Part shown: in pieces, positions 9,156 through 19,556 of the stretch
How the letters are laid out: every line of letters starts with the position of its first letter
Numbering within the stretch: position 1 is the first letter of the stretch
NCBI RefSeq assembly: GCF_010672525.1
Contig: NZ_JAAHGH010000005.1
Span: forward strand, 62,001 to 126,000
DNA from: Okeania sp. SIO2B3
Lineage (GTDB): Bacteria; Cyanobacteriota; Cyanobacteriia; Cyanobacteriales; Microcoleaceae
DNA: 64,000 nucleotides
Direction: 5' to 3'
Notes under the pieces: model-generated
Told to the model about the DNA's origin: nothing
The model's input: the letters and a program-made list of their open reading frames with translations, nothing else
Database searches by the model: none
Translations under genes and position numbers: made by a program

Positions 9156-9851
9156 GTGAATTGTTCCATAGTTAGTCCAGGGCAAAATCTCCAATCTTGG
9201 CAAAAAACAGGGCTAGAATTAGTTGCCAAAATTTATGGTGGAGCTGATACCTTGAATAACAACAGCGAGACTCTAGGAAGTTTAACAGAGGAAATTATCA
9301 ACCTTAATCAAAACTATCATGAGGTACTAAAATTACATCAAACTAATCAACAATCTCTCCAAGAAATTATTCCTCAACTTAACGAAGGAGCAAATAATTT
9401 TAAGTCAGCATCCCAAATAATTCAAGACCTACAGAATCAGATTCAGGTTAGAGAAGAAAGTCTGGTAAATATACAATCAGAACTAGCTAATATTGTAGAA
9501 ACATTGAAAAAAAATTCCCAAGAAGGTAATACAGAGATTCAGAATTTTGGTAACAAGCTAATTGATAAAGTAGCCCAAAAAGTAGATATTAATAACCAGC
9601 AAATTCAGGCAGTATTAGAAAAATTTCAGGAATCTATTATAAGTTTAGATAATTTAGGCGATCGCTTGACTAATACTTTAGTTGAACAGGTAGATAATAA
9701 CAATCTAGAAATTAGGATACTTCGAGGAAAAATTGAAGAATCTGTAGGTTATCTAAGTGAGATAAAAAATAAGTTTGAAAATTTAGAATTCAACTTAAAA
9801 TCACAATTCCTATTTAGGCGTGTCAGTCTACTACCAATAGCTGATAACTGA
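9156..9851 (+). CDS. Coiled-coil protein of unknown function, 231 aa
   Basis: I do not recognise a family. From about residue 30 onward the protein is almost entirely heptad-rich coiled coil (EEIINLNQNYHEVLKLHQ, GNKLIDKVAQKVDINNQQIQ). It has no transmembrane helix or catalytic motif. The start is a GTG with no good ribosome binding site, so the 5' end could be truncated. The last residues (RRVSLLPIADN) are translated from a dispersed repeat (gtgtcagtctactac plus the tgataac tandem), so the native C-terminus has probably been replaced. It may be the tail of a larger membrane coiled-coil protein. Confidence 0.5.
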   Translation: MNCSIVSPGQNLQSWQKTGLELVAKIYGGADTLNNNSETLGSLTEEIINLNQNYHEVLKLHQTNQQSLQEIIPQLNEGANNFKSASQIIQDLQNQIQVREESLVNIQSELANIVETLKKNSQEGNTEIQNFGNKLIDKVAQKVDINNQQIQAVLEKFQESIISLDNLGDRLTNTLVEQVDNNNLEIRILRGKIEESVGYLSEIKNKFENLEFNLKSQFLFRRVSLLPIADN

Positions 9852-9889
9852 TAACTGATAACTGATAACTGAAATGACTCCTAACAAAA

Positions 9890-12800
9890 TCAAAATTGTA
9901 CTTCATATTCCACTGATAATACTGCATTATCATTAAAATTACTCCCTCCTCGAACGCGTACTTCATCATTAACTTGATAACGCAGAGAAAATTCCGTTGG
10001 TTCATTGGCGCCAAAAAGTCTAGTCATGGATACTCCTAATTGATTCGTCACATCAACACCTACCTCCAAACCCCAACCCAAAGAGGAAGCACGTCGCGCT
10101 CCACGTTTAGGAATACTTGCAGGAAATATCCGAAATTCACTTAACCCAGTCGCGGCAATAATATCCTGTTGTAAGTTAGCAAGAATGGTGGTACTTGCTA
10201 CATTAGCTAATGCTAAATTCCTATCTTCACTAAGGGTATTAATGATATTACCGCCCAACAAACTAACTATTTGTACTTCCGATCGCTTTGGAGCACTGGT
10301 CAACTCTAGGTTATTTTCTAATTCTGATAGAGGTCCTTTTGCTGTTGCCATAATTCTAACTTTCTGACTGCTATTCAAGGTGCCTGGTGATGGAGCGTCT
10401 ATTGTCTCGGATGATAATGGTGATGATGGGGATGATGAGCGGTTGGTCTCAAAAGCTGATGCTAATAGCTGTACATCTACAATGGGGTCTAGTCCATTAA
10501 TTGGGGTAAAGGTAGCTGTGTTTTTATAATTGGGGTCTAAACGCAATTCTGTAGTAAATAGATTAATTACCCCTGCTACAAGGTCGATCTTACCGCTTGG
10601 ACTAATATTGTTGAGGGTGCCGTTTATCAGTAAACCACCTGCAACTTCAAAGTTAGCTAGTCCTGGACTAATCATCAGTAGGCGATCGCTTAGAATCACC
10701 TGAAAATTATTTAGACCAATTTCTATGCCAAAATCAGGTGCATTTTCTCCATTTCCTGCTGCTGCTGCGAAACCTGCTGCCTGATTCAAAAATATTCTAC
10801 CTTGGGAGACTTCAACGTTACCGCCTATTTCTGGTTGCAAAGCTGCACCTGTAATCACGACTTTTCCATCAATACCACCTTGAAAAACTCGTTGAAAGTT
10901 TATATTAAGTTGGTCTAATGTAATTGTCAGGGGGTTATTTATATCTGGTTCTTGACTGCCAAAGGGTTGAAAAATTGGTAAAACCCCAATGACTTCAACT
11001 TTACCATCACTAAGAATTCCTTGAAGTTCTTTGACTTCGATACGATCGCCCTGAAATAAAACTGTACCTGTTAGGTCTGTGAGGGGTTGGGGAAATGCTG
11101 CTGCTGTGATACTCATGTTTGCAAATTTAGCATATCCTTCTGGTTCTGGTTGTTGTAATGTTCCTTTGACCTGCAATAATATATCTCCTTGACCGGAGTT
11201 TAATGTTACTTGGTCGGTCAAGATATTAACTATCTGTAACGCATCATTTTTAATATTGACGCTGACGTTAATTAGATCGCTACCTGCGGAAACTTGAGCA
11301 AATGGTAAGTCTATGGGTATATCACCTCTATACAAAATTGGGTCTCCAATTATAGAAATACCTCCACCAAAACGCAGGCGTCCGGTGTTGTAACTAAATT
11401 CTGTTTGTGCTTTTTCAATGGGTTTTTCGTTTAAGGTGCCGTCTACTATATTGATTTCACCTACAGCTCTGGGGTCTTCAAAATTTCCTCCTATTTCTGT
11501 TTCGGCATTCAAAATTCCTGTAATATTAACATTGATGTTTGGTGGTATATAATTTTGGGCAAATTTCTGTATTTCTGCTAAATCTATATTTTCTAGTTGT
11601 AATTTCCCAGTCTGATTTTCTGGACTCAAATCTCCATTAAATGCTAATAATGTTTCTCCTACTTGTACTTCTAGTGGTTTGACTGTCAGCACTTCGTTTT
11701 CATACTGACCTTCTAGTAGAAATTTATCGATTTTGTAGGGTCCCCAACTCCAGTCGCTACCATTGATGTCAAATTTGCCGTCAATACCAGACTGCCAAGT
11801 TCCTTCTGCTGCTACTTCTGCTGAAAAAGTAATATCTAGGTCTGCAAGGGGTGGTATTTGTATGGGAATATTTGGTTGTTGACTTTCTTGTTGTTGTTTT
11901 AGCAAGGCTTGAATTTCGGCAAACCGACGCAGTTGGGAAATTACTGGTGTATTTTCTGGAAAACCTACTGCGACTGGTTGTACATCTTCAGCGTTGGCAT
12001 AATTTGGAGTTGCTATACCTCGCGCAATATCTTCTAAGTTAAACCATTGGAGGGCGGTTAAAATATCTTGAGCTTCACCTTTTTCAATTTTTAGGTTGCC
12101 AGCAAATTTGGGGTCGAAATTGGCAGCGGGAGAATTAATATCGACCATTGCTTGTAGGATATATCGACTGTCACCTAATAATAATGTACCGTCATTGAGA
12201 GTTCCTACACCTTTGGCAAAATTTATATCTGCGGTGAAACTTTCTGCATCTATATAACCAATGCTAGGTTTGGCAACTGCAAGATTTCCGTTTGCGGTGA
12301 TGGAGTTCAGGTCAAATGTTCTCAGACCAGATATTGCTATTTTGGCGGATGCTTCCCCGGAAACTGGACCGATATCAAATTGTGCTGCTGGCGCTATATC
12401 TAATAATTCGACAGGAAATTGCTCTAATGTTACTAGGAGGTTTTCTCCTTCTGTGACTCCTGCGAGTTTTGCTTCGTCGCGTTGAATTAAGAAAGCAGTG
12501 GGAAAATAGGTTTGCTCAAATCGATCTAATACTAATTCTAGACGGTCTTGTTCGCCTGCAATTTTAAATGTTACTCCATCAGTTATTCCTGCATTTAATT
12601 TTCCTGATAAAACGGAATCAAAATCTACTGAATTTACGGTTAAGTTTCGCAAGACTACATCACCAACTAAACTTAAATCTTCGATAGATTGACCGATGAC
12701 TTTACCATCAAAGTTGACTCTACCTGTTAATAATTCTCCTTTTTTTTCTATGGGTAAATTTTGTGCTTGTGCTAATTTTTCTATTGGCAGAGATTCTAAG

Positions 12801-15800
12801 TCAAAATCTGATAAGTTGACATTAATATTAATTCCCGAAATTGTCGGTGGTTTTTGCTGTGGAAAATCTACCCCTACTACTCCATTAGCATTAACGTTTG
12901 GCGGGATAGAAACTTTTTCTATTTCTACTTGTTTACCTTTCCAGTCAAACAGAGAATTAAGAGGTTGTTGAATAACTGGTAATTCTGAAAGTGTTAATTT
13001 TGCTTGAGCTGCTATTGCTTCTGGAGATAAATTTGCTAGGGTTCCAGATAGGTCAATATTTGTATTTAAAAAGCCACCAATTAATGGTAAATTTTCAGCT
13101 TGCCCTAATAATTTTTGTACTTGCCTGATACCTGCAACGGCTGGTTTTGTTTGTTCTTGTTTTTCCAATGCTGCTGAAAATTGCTCTAAAGGAATTTGCT
13201 CTCCTACTACAGCAGTTTGCCATTTTTTACCTACTAATTCTCCAGTAATATTAACTGCTCCACCATTTGTTAAAATTACTTTTCCTTCCGTTTCAGCAGC
13301 TATAGCTTCTGGGTTTAAATTTTCTAAATTTCCGGCGACTTTAGCACTACCGAGAATATTCCCATTTATTGTTTCTAAATAAGGTAAAGCTTCTGGAGGA
13401 ACTACTCCAATTTCTTGAGCTATTTTTTTGACAAAACTCAATGGAATAGGTTCGGCGATCGCTGAGGCTGTAAAATTACCATTATCTAATTTTCCTGTGG
13501 CATTAATTGTATTATTTCCAATAATTAACTTTCCGGTTCCATCGGCAGCTATTGCTTGAGGATTCAGATTATTTAAGTTGCCAAATACGCTCAGATTACC
13601 AAATATTTCTCCTTCAATTCCTGGCGGTAGGGGCGAATGGCATTCACCCTGACAGACCATAGCAATTAAACCAGTTTTTCTGACCGTTTCTTCCAAATAA
13701 CGTAAAGCAATATTTTCTGTTTCTACATTTGCAAAAAAGTTTCCTCGTTCGAGCCTTCCATCAATATCAACAGTATTTTTATCAATAAATAACTTAGTAT
13801 TAGTATCTGCGGTAATTGCTTCTGGAGATAAATTATTTAAACTACCAGACAAATTAGCATTAACATTCACTTGACTATTTAAAGTTTTAATAGCAGGAAT
13901 TTGAGCTTGTAAAATTTGAACTTGATTAGCTTCTACTGGTATTAATCCCGATGTTAAAACCGCTTCCCCTAAATCTAAAAGAGGATTTACTGCCAATTTA
14001 CTGCTATTAACTGAAGCTTGAAAATTGCCATTATTTAATTTACCCGTAGCGTTAACAGTTCCTCCAGCAATAATTACTTTCCCATCCCCATCAATAGCAA
14101 TTCCTGCAGGAGTTAAATTATTAATATTTCCAGATACAGTCGCTTCCCCTTGAACTTCTCCCTCAGTATCTGTTGGTAAAACATTATTTTTCAGAGAAAC
14201 AATTTGTGCTTCTGTTAATAACTTTTCCACCGCAGTAAGAGATATTTGATTAGTTTTAACAGTCGTTTGAAAATCACCAGATTTTAAACTACCTGTAGCA
14301 TTAATTGTACCTTCCTCAATTTTGAGATTTCCAACTAAATCTCCTGCTATATTTTCTGGTGAAGGGTTTACCAGATTTCCTGATAAATTAACCTGACCAT
14401 TGAGTCTACCATTCAAAGTTTTTAGCCTGGGAATATTAGCTCTAATATTATTTAACTGTTCCTGGTCAGTAATAATTCCAGAATTTACTGCCGATAACCC
14501 CAAATCTAACAAAGGATTAAGTAGTAAATCCTCAGAATCAACCAATGCTTGAAACCTGCCATTATTAACCTTCCCATTAACATTAACCGTACCATTAGCC
14601 AGATTAACATTCCCCTGAAAACCACTCGTTATCCCAGGCAAACTTAAATCATTTAGATTAGCCGAAAAAGTAGCTTCACCATTAACCTTTCCATCAGTTT
14701 TACTAGATAAAATGGGATTAGCAGTAGTCAAAAAACTTGCATTTCTCCCAATTCTTTCCAAAGCACTCAAACTCAATTGAACAGCATTTCCCTTACCCTG
14801 CAAATTACCATTATTTGCCCGAGCATTAAAATTAACCTGACCGCCAGCAATATTTATTACCCCACTCCCATTCCCATCAATAGTATTAATTGAAAAATTC
14901 CTCGTGAGACCAGAAGAACTAGCTTCAGCATTAACAATACCCTCCAACCCAGATGGTAAACCCAATGGTTTTAAAGGTTCTAAATTATCTAAATTAATTT
15001 GATTGACAGTAACATTAAGCTGCCAGTTATCCAAATTAGCAGTACCATCAATATTAACCTTTCCCCCACCAACTTCAACAACAGTATTTTTAATATTCGC
15101 CTGACTATTAATAATGTCAACAGTACCACTCACCGGATAAACAGCATTCGGTAACTGCCATAGAACCTGTCCCTTCAGACTTTCCAAAGCACCAGCGATC
15201 GCCACTTCCGTAGAAAAGTCACCGAGAGGAAGAGGTGAAGTAATACCATATTGTTGAGCGATCGGTTCTAGTGGTACATTTTCTACCTTCAGGTTTAAGT
15301 CAACTACAGGATTAAAATTGCTTTCCTGCTCCTTACTGACTGACTCCCGACTCGCGACTTCTAACTTTTGTGGAACTGACTGACTCCCAACTCCTAAGTT
15401 TTGACTTTTGAAGTGAGGGCGAATGCCATTCGCCCCTACTAACTTTTGACTTTGTGGAACTGACTCCCGACTCGCGACTTCTAACTTTTGAATTTTGACT
15501 TTTGTTTGCGTTTGCGTAGCATCCCGCAGGGAAGCATGACCTAGGAAATTTTGACTTTGTGGAACTGACTTGCGACTCCCCACTTCTAATTTTTGAGTTT
15601 GTGGAACTGACTGACTGCCAACTCCTAACTTTTGACTTTTGAAGTGAGGGCGAATGCCATTCGCCCCTACTGAATTTTGACTTTGTGGAACTGACTTGCG
15701 ACTCCCCACTTCTAATTTTTGAGTTTGTGGAACTGACTGACTGCCAACTCCTAACTTTTGGCTTTTGAAGTGAGGGCGAATGCCATTCGCCCCTACTGAA

Positions 15801-17389
15801 TTTTGACTTTGTGGAACTGACTTGCGACTCCCCACTTCTAATTTTTGAGTTTGTGGAACTGACTGACTGCCAACTCCTAACTTTTGACTTTTGAAGTGAG
15901 GGCGAATGCCATTCGCCCCTACTAACTTTTGAATTTTGACTTCTTCCTTTTGACTTCTAACTTCGCCTTTCCCCGTAATTTTCCCTCCCACTACTGGAGT
16001 AATTTGTAAGTCAGAAAAACCAGCAGTTAAATTGAGTGGTTGAAATTCTTGGTTTAACTGCGGACTAATAGTAAAATTTGTCGCAATATCCTGAAATCTT
16101 AATCTATCAACCCTAGTAACTTCAGTCGTTTGAACTTTTCCTGATACCACTGGTTGCAGCAAACTACCAACAATACTGAAATTAGTTTTCACACCCCCAT
16201 CCAATAAAGGTCTAATATCCTGAATTTGACTTCGAATTTGCTGAAGTTGCTGTTTAGTTTCTGCCGTTTCAATTTTGCCCGAAAGTAAATCAATTTCCGT
16301 AGTAACAGTATTAAACAAAGTTTCAAAACTGACAGGCAAAACCTCCGCATTCAAATTCAGATTAAGATTTTGAAAGTCTAAGTCCGCCGTTGTTTGCGCC
16401 GTACCGTGGAGTTTTAATCCAATATTACCGTAGTTGGCGTTTAAATTTTCCACCGTAACTTTTGGCCAAGCAACATTAGCAACCGTATTCAAGTTAACAG
16501 TGTTGCTCAGGAGACTGCTGTTAGCATTCAACTCCCGCAAACTAACTTTTCCCTGGATATTTTGTACAAGGTCAGCAACTTTATCAGTTAGTTTAACCTG
16601 AGTCCGGAGGTCTGCATTTAACTCCCCATTTTGCAGACTTACATCAGGAATATTTTCAAACGCTAATGCTAAAGGAACAAATATTGGTAATTGCAATTTT
16701 TGCGCTACAACATCAGCTTTAATTTCCGAATTTTTGAGATTAACATCAGCATCAACCTGAAAATTACCACCACCATCAATAACTTTGCCATTGAGGTCTA
16801 TCAACCAACGTTGCATTTTGTCTTTAGAAAGAACCTCAATATTACTTAAATCTAACAATATCGGTTCAGAAGACTTTCCTGTTTCTGACGGTATAATAGT
16901 AACATCCACTTCTGGGAAACGTAGAGCTGTAATGTCAACATCAATAGGTGGAGGTGGTAGGTCTGCCAACTCTGGAACTTTAAACGAACCATCAGCTTGT
17001 TGTTGTAAATTAGCTTCAGATTTTCCAAATGTAATATCAAGCTTCAGGGTTTTGAATAACAAAGGTCCAAGAGCATACCTAACCTTAACTACCTCCGTAG
17101 AAGCAGCGATCGAGTCTGTTGAAGTTGGAGGTAAAGATGAAGGGCCAAATTCTAGATAACCAATTCTAAATTTTTTCAGTTCGCCCACTTGAACTGGCCT
17201 TTGGGTAAGTTTGGTTAGATCCTCACTCACCATTGGGGCTAATTTTTCTTGAAACCACCAAGTTCCTACTGCCCCCCCTGCTACAGAGACTGTCCCTAAA
17301 CCCAGACCACTAATAATTACTATTCTGCGCCAGTTTCTAGACTTGGAGGTATCAGTTTGCTGATTAGAATTATCTGGAGTATTTGTCAT
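9890..17389 (-). CDS. tamB: TamB-like translocation/assembly module protein, 2499 aa
   Basis: TamB-family proteins span the periplasm from the inner membrane and help lipid transport or assembly of the outer membrane. Residues about 19-45 are the N-terminal membrane anchor (WRRIVIISGLGLG). Then come more than 2000 residues of repetitive beta-rich sequence (GKLNNGNFQASVN-like and LSPEAIAA-like units), and the C-terminal about 400 residues match the conserved TamB/DUF490 region, ending in VLSVEYEVQF. At 2499 residues it is long even for cyanobacteria. Part of that length is foreign: residues about 470-680 (15345-15975) are translations of spacer repeats, including three exact 42-residue tandem units, and another insert reads VCQGECHSPLPP (near 13625-13660). 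The frame stays open throughout. Confidence 0.9.
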   Translation of the reverse strand: MTNTPDNSNQQTDTSKSRNWRRIVIISGLGLGTVSVAGGAVGTWWFQEKLAPMVSEDLTKLTQRPVQVGELKKFRIGYLEFGPSSLPPTSTDSIAASTEVVKVRYALGPLLFKTLKLDITFGKSEANLQQQADGSFKVPELADLPPPPIDVDITALRFPEVDVTIIPSETGKSSEPILLDLSNIEVLSKDKMQRWLIDLNGKVIDGGGNFQVDADVNLKNSEIKADVVAQKLQLPIFVPLALAFENIPDVSLQNGELNADLRTQVKLTDKVADLVQNIQGKVSLRELNANSSLLSNTVNLNTVANVAWPKVTVENLNANYGNIGLKLHGTAQTTADLDFQNLNLNLNAEVLPVSFETLFNTVTTEIDLLSGKIETAETKQQLQQIRSQIQDIRPLLDGGVKTNFSIVGSLLQPVVSGKVQTTEVTRVDRLRFQDIATNFTISPQLNQEFQPLNLTAGFSDLQITPVVGGKITGKGEVRSQKEEVKIQKLVGANGIRPHFKSQKLGVGSQSVPQTQKLEVGSRKSVPQSQNSVGANGIRPHFKSQKLGVGSQSVPQTQKLEVGSRKSVPQSQNSVGANGIRPHFKSQKLGVGSQSVPQTQKLEVGSRKSVPQSQNFLGHASLRDATQTQTKVKIQKLEVASRESVPQSQKLVGANGIRPHFKSQNLGVGSQSVPQKLEVASRESVSKEQESNFNPVVDLNLKVENVPLEPIAQQYGITSPLPLGDFSTEVAIAGALESLKGQVLWQLPNAVYPVSGTVDIINSQANIKNTVVEVGGGKVNIDGTANLDNWQLNVTVNQINLDNLEPLKPLGLPSGLEGIVNAEASSSGLTRNFSINTIDGNGSGVINIAGGQVNFNARANNGNLQGKGNAVQLSLSALERIGRNASFLTTANPILSSKTDGKVNGEATFSANLNDLSLPGITSGFQGNVNLANGTVNVNGKVNNGRFQALVDSEDLLLNPLLDLGLSAVNSGIITDQEQLNNIRANIPRLKTLNGRLNGQVNLSGNLVNPSPENIAGDLVGNLKIEEGTINATGSLKSGDFQTTVKTNQISLTAVEKLLTEAQIVSLKNNVLPTDTEGEVQGEATVSGNINNLTPAGIAIDGDGKVIIAGGTVNATGKLNNGNFQASVNSSKLAVNPLLDLGEAVLTSGLIPVEANQVQILQAQIPAIKTLNSQVNVNANLSGSLNNLSPEAITADTNTKLFIDKNTVDIDGRLERGNFFANVETENIALRYLEETVRKTGLIAMVCQGECHSPLPPGIEGEIFGNLSVFGNLNNLNPQAIAADGTGKLIIGNNTINATGKLDNGNFTASAIAEPIPLSFVKKIAQEIGVVPPEALPYLETINGNILGSAKVAGNLENLNPEAIAAETEGKVILTNGGAVNITGELVGKKWQTAVVGEQIPLEQFSAALEKQEQTKPAVAGIRQVQKLLGQAENLPLIGGFLNTNIDLSGTLANLSPEAIAAQAKLTLSELPVIQQPLNSLFDWKGKQVEIEKVSIPPNVNANGVVGVDFPQQKPPTISGININVNLSDFDLESLPIEKLAQAQNLPIEKKGELLTGRVNFDGKVIGQSIEDLSLVGDVVLRNLTVNSVDFDSVLSGKLNAGITDGVTFKIAGEQDRLELVLDRFEQTYFPTAFLIQRDEAKLAGVTEGENLLVTLEQFPVELLDIAPAAQFDIGPVSGEASAKIAISGLRTFDLNSITANGNLAVAKPSIGYIDAESFTADINFAKGVGTLNDGTLLLGDSRYILQAMVDINSPAANFDPKFAGNLKIEKGEAQDILTALQWFNLEDIARGIATPNYANAEDVQPVAVGFPENTPVISQLRRFAEIQALLKQQQESQQPNIPIQIPPLADLDITFSAEVAAEGTWQSGIDGKFDINGSDWSWGPYKIDKFLLEGQYENEVLTVKPLEVQVGETLLAFNGDLSPENQTGKLQLENIDLAEIQKFAQNYIPPNINVNITGILNAETEIGGNFEDPRAVGEINIVDGTLNEKPIEKAQTEFSYNTGRLRFGGGISIIGDPILYRGDIPIDLPFAQVSAGSDLINVSVNIKNDALQIVNILTDQVTLNSGQGDILLQVKGTLQQPEPEGYAKFANMSITAAAFPQPLTDLTGTVLFQGDRIEVKELQGILSDGKVEVIGVLPIFQPFGSQEPDINNPLTITLDQLNINFQRVFQGGIDGKVVITGAALQPEIGGNVEVSQGRIFLNQAAGFAAAAGNGENAPDFGIEIGLNNFQVILSDRLLMISPGLANFEVAGGLLINGTLNNISPSGKIDLVAGVINLFTTELRLDPNYKNTATFTPINGLDPIVDVQLLASAFETNRSSSPSSPLSSETIDAPSPGTLNSSQKVRIMATAKGPLSELENNLELTSAPKRSEVQIVSLLGGNIINTLSEDRNLALANVASTTILANLQQDIIAATGLSEFRIFPASIPKRGARRASSLGWGLEVGVDVTNQLGVSMTRLFGANEPTEFSLRYQVNDEVRVRGGSNFNDNAVLSVEYEVQF
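15345..15975 (-). repeat. In-frame spacer-type repeats inside tamB
   Basis: A 126-bp unit is repeated with landmarks gtgagggcgaatgccattcg at 15644, 15770 and 15896, and a further, differently spaced copy at 15413. The unit combines the palindrome GGGCGAATGCCATTCGCCC, known elsewhere in the window only from spacers (for example 34438), with ctcctaacttttgac-type strings also typical of spacers. Every unit is a multiple of three and lacks stops in the tamB frame. Confidence 0.9.
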
Positions 17390-17439
17390 AAGTAAATCAA
17401 AAGTTAAAATTTAAAAGTTTTATATTTGCTTAAAATATA

Positions 17440-17530
17440 CAGGACTTACGCACAAGGTGAAATAATACACCAATTGTAGGGGTCAAGAGCCGTCATTCCT
17501 ACTATATGTAGTGGTTATGCGTAAGTCCTG
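17440..17530. mobile_element. 91-bp MITE, copy 2
   Basis: It has the same inverted ends (CAGGACTTACGCA and GCGTAAGTCCTG) and the same 91-bp length as the others, with flanking ATATA repeats (17435-17439 and 17531-17535). The interior differs from copies 1 and 3 and contains a gtaggggtcaagagcc string. Confidence 0.85.
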
Positions 17531-17825
17531 ATATAACTGGTATAACAATTTCCATCAGGAGTGAGGTAAAAAATTCCTTTGTTTGAGAGAGTAGTAATTG
17601 GAGAAATGCGGGAATAGCTATGCGACCTCGTGTCGGCAACAGATATACCTAGTAGCGGACTCGGTATTAGAAAAGAAGAAAAACAACTGTACCTCAGTAA
17701 CTTGAGAAACGCTATAGATATTATATTTTTGTCTCTGTGTATCAAGATTGTAGGTAAATTTAAGTTACTTATGCTTCTCCAATCATTAAATCAAAAGTAT
17801 TATTATTTCACTATTTCAACATAGT

Positions 17826-17916
17826 TAGGACTTACGTAGATACGCTATATATAGCGCTCAAAACTATTGTCCAATAGTACTTAAACTCTATAAATAGTGC
17901 CTTTGCGTAAGTCCTG
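17826..17916. mobile_element. 91-bp MITE, copy 3
   Basis: The interior is close to copy 1 (caaaactattgtccaatagt is shared). Flanking 5-bp repeats are ATAGT (17821-17825 and 17917-17921). Ends are inverted as in the other copies, with one change in the left arm. Confidence 0.85.
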
Positions 17917-18681
17917 ATAGTAGTAGACTGACACGCCTAAAAATGTAGGCTGGGTTGTAGCTTGCACACCAAGTAGCGGTACGGCAGTGCCCGAAGGGAA
18001 ACCCAACAAAAGCTTGCTAATACCATGTTCTCTGTAACAATACGCGTAAATAATTCTTACCAAAACCTGAATTTTACTAATAGCTGTTATCTTTTATTAA
18101 GCGCAACTTCATGGAGAAATGGTATAACGTTGGGTTTATCCTAACGGATAAGCTGGCGCTAACGTTCCTCAACCCAACCTACTGCTAATGCACCATTTTA
18201 GATGAAACAGTCAAATAGTCTGATTTAAATTCTGTCAAAAATCTCCTAGCAAAAGGGAACAGGTCTCAGAGTTTTAAACTTGACGATCGAGCTGGAGTTT
18301 AGATAATTTCTGAAGAGTTTTGTATTAGATGTATCCACCAAAAGAGGGAGTGGGGAGTAGGGAACCCACCCCTAACCCCTCCCAGGAGGGGAATAATTTA
18401 TAATTTCTGTGGGGAGAATTGATTTGATTTTTTATGATCACCAGATGTCTATTTAAAATTAAGATAGTATCTGACTAGAATATTTTTGGACTTAGATTGA
18501 GTGTTGTATAGACTTCTAATAATACCATTCCTTTTTTTGGAGGTCTGGTAAAATAACTTTCCATAATTTGTTATCAAAACAAAAAATTAAATCTTTTTGC
18601 CTTGACTATAATTTAGACACATTATTGTTTTGTCTCTACTAATATAGACAAAACAATTGTCTATTCACATTAGGAAAAGTT

Positions 18682-19053
18682 ATGCGAGTATTTGTTTTAC
18701 TGTTCAATGCTAGAACTGAAAATGAAGGAATTCATACTATTCAGGTGGGCGATCGTAATCAGGTCTTGATGTTTGAATCAGAGGATGATGCCACTCGCTT
18801 TGGTGTGTTGCTAGAAGCTCAAGATTTTCCTTCTCCGGCAGTGGAAGAATTTGACCAAGAAGAAATTATGGAATTCTGTAGGAGTGTAGATTATGAGTGG
18901 AAAGTTATACCAGCAGGTGCTTTGGAGATACCCCCAGAGAATAATGTAGAAAATACTGATTGGCAACTAGACGCAGACCAAATTTCTGAAAAGCCTGAAA
19001 ACGCCGAATTTGACTTAGATAGAATTAGACGCCAACTTGAGGGTCTTTTATAG
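18682..19053 (+). CDS. DUF3110 protein, 123 aa
   Basis: The first 80 residues match the DUF3110 pattern seen across cyanobacteria and plastid-bearing eukaryotes: MRVFVLLFNARTENEGIHTI, then FESEDDATRFGVLLEAQDFP and EEFDQEEIMEFC. The C-terminal 40 residues are acidic and variable. AGGAAA lies just upstream of the ATG. The family has no established biochemical function. It stands alone between long spacers. An AT-rich promoter region with an imperfect palindrome (attgttttgtc / gacaaaacaattg) lies at about 18620-18660. Confidence 0.9.
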   Translation: MRVFVLLFNARTENEGIHTIQVGDRNQVLMFESEDDATRFGVLLEAQDFPSPAVEEFDQEEIMEFCRSVDYEWKVIPAGALEIPPENNVENTDWQLDADQISEKPENAEFDLDRIRRQLEGLL

Positions 19054-19556
19054 AACCCATTTGATAGCTATTTATTAAAGATGGGGAGTGGGGGAGTAGA
19101 GGAGTAGAGGAGTAGGGGAGATGGAAGCATTTTTATACCTTTTTGCCATATTCTCTAACTTAATCTCCTGAATTCGCCAGGATTGACTTCTATGCCAAAA
19201 GCACATACCGCGTGCAAAGATACCATAAGGGTTCTATAGTTGTTTTGTACAAAATCAAGTTAAAATTTAAAAATTAAAAGTATTTTTTATTCTCCATGAG
19301 TAAGACCCTTAGATATATCTAATTGATTTTTTTGTCAAACTATAAGATATAGCAGAGAACAGGGAACAGGCAACAGGGAACAGTGGGAAAAAATCAGACC
19401 GTATTGGATCGATCATCAGCATATAGCGGTTTTCACATAGATAGACTACAGTAGCAAAAGCATTTTTCTACTCTGTAGGAATTTTGCATGCAACGTCCCT
19501 ACTCCCTACTCCCTACTCCCTAAAAAAAGAATTTTTTAATCAGTAATAGGCTAAAA
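19054..19556. other. Spacer with short repeats
   Basis: It contains purine-rich ggggagtaggggag-like strings and agggaacaggcaacaggga. A dispersed repeat (gcggttttcacatagataga, about 19426) recurs at about 23371 and 48557. A run of tactccc ends just before murQ. No gene is seen. Confidence 0.5.

Larger units (their letters stand above)
17390..18681. other. Long repeat-rich spacer
   Basis: It contains two 91-bp MITEs (17440, 17826) and a 30-bp string (about 17687-17716, gtacctcagtaacttgagaa) repeated at 36478. A gtgtcagtctactac-type repeat lies at about 17925-17940. An interrupted inverted pair (taggctgggttg at about 17946, caacccaacctac at about 18170) follows, and an acccacccctaacccctccc repeat is at about 18367. 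Short ORFs here have no coding character. The 80 bp before the DUF3110 gene carry its probable promoter. Confidence 0.6.
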
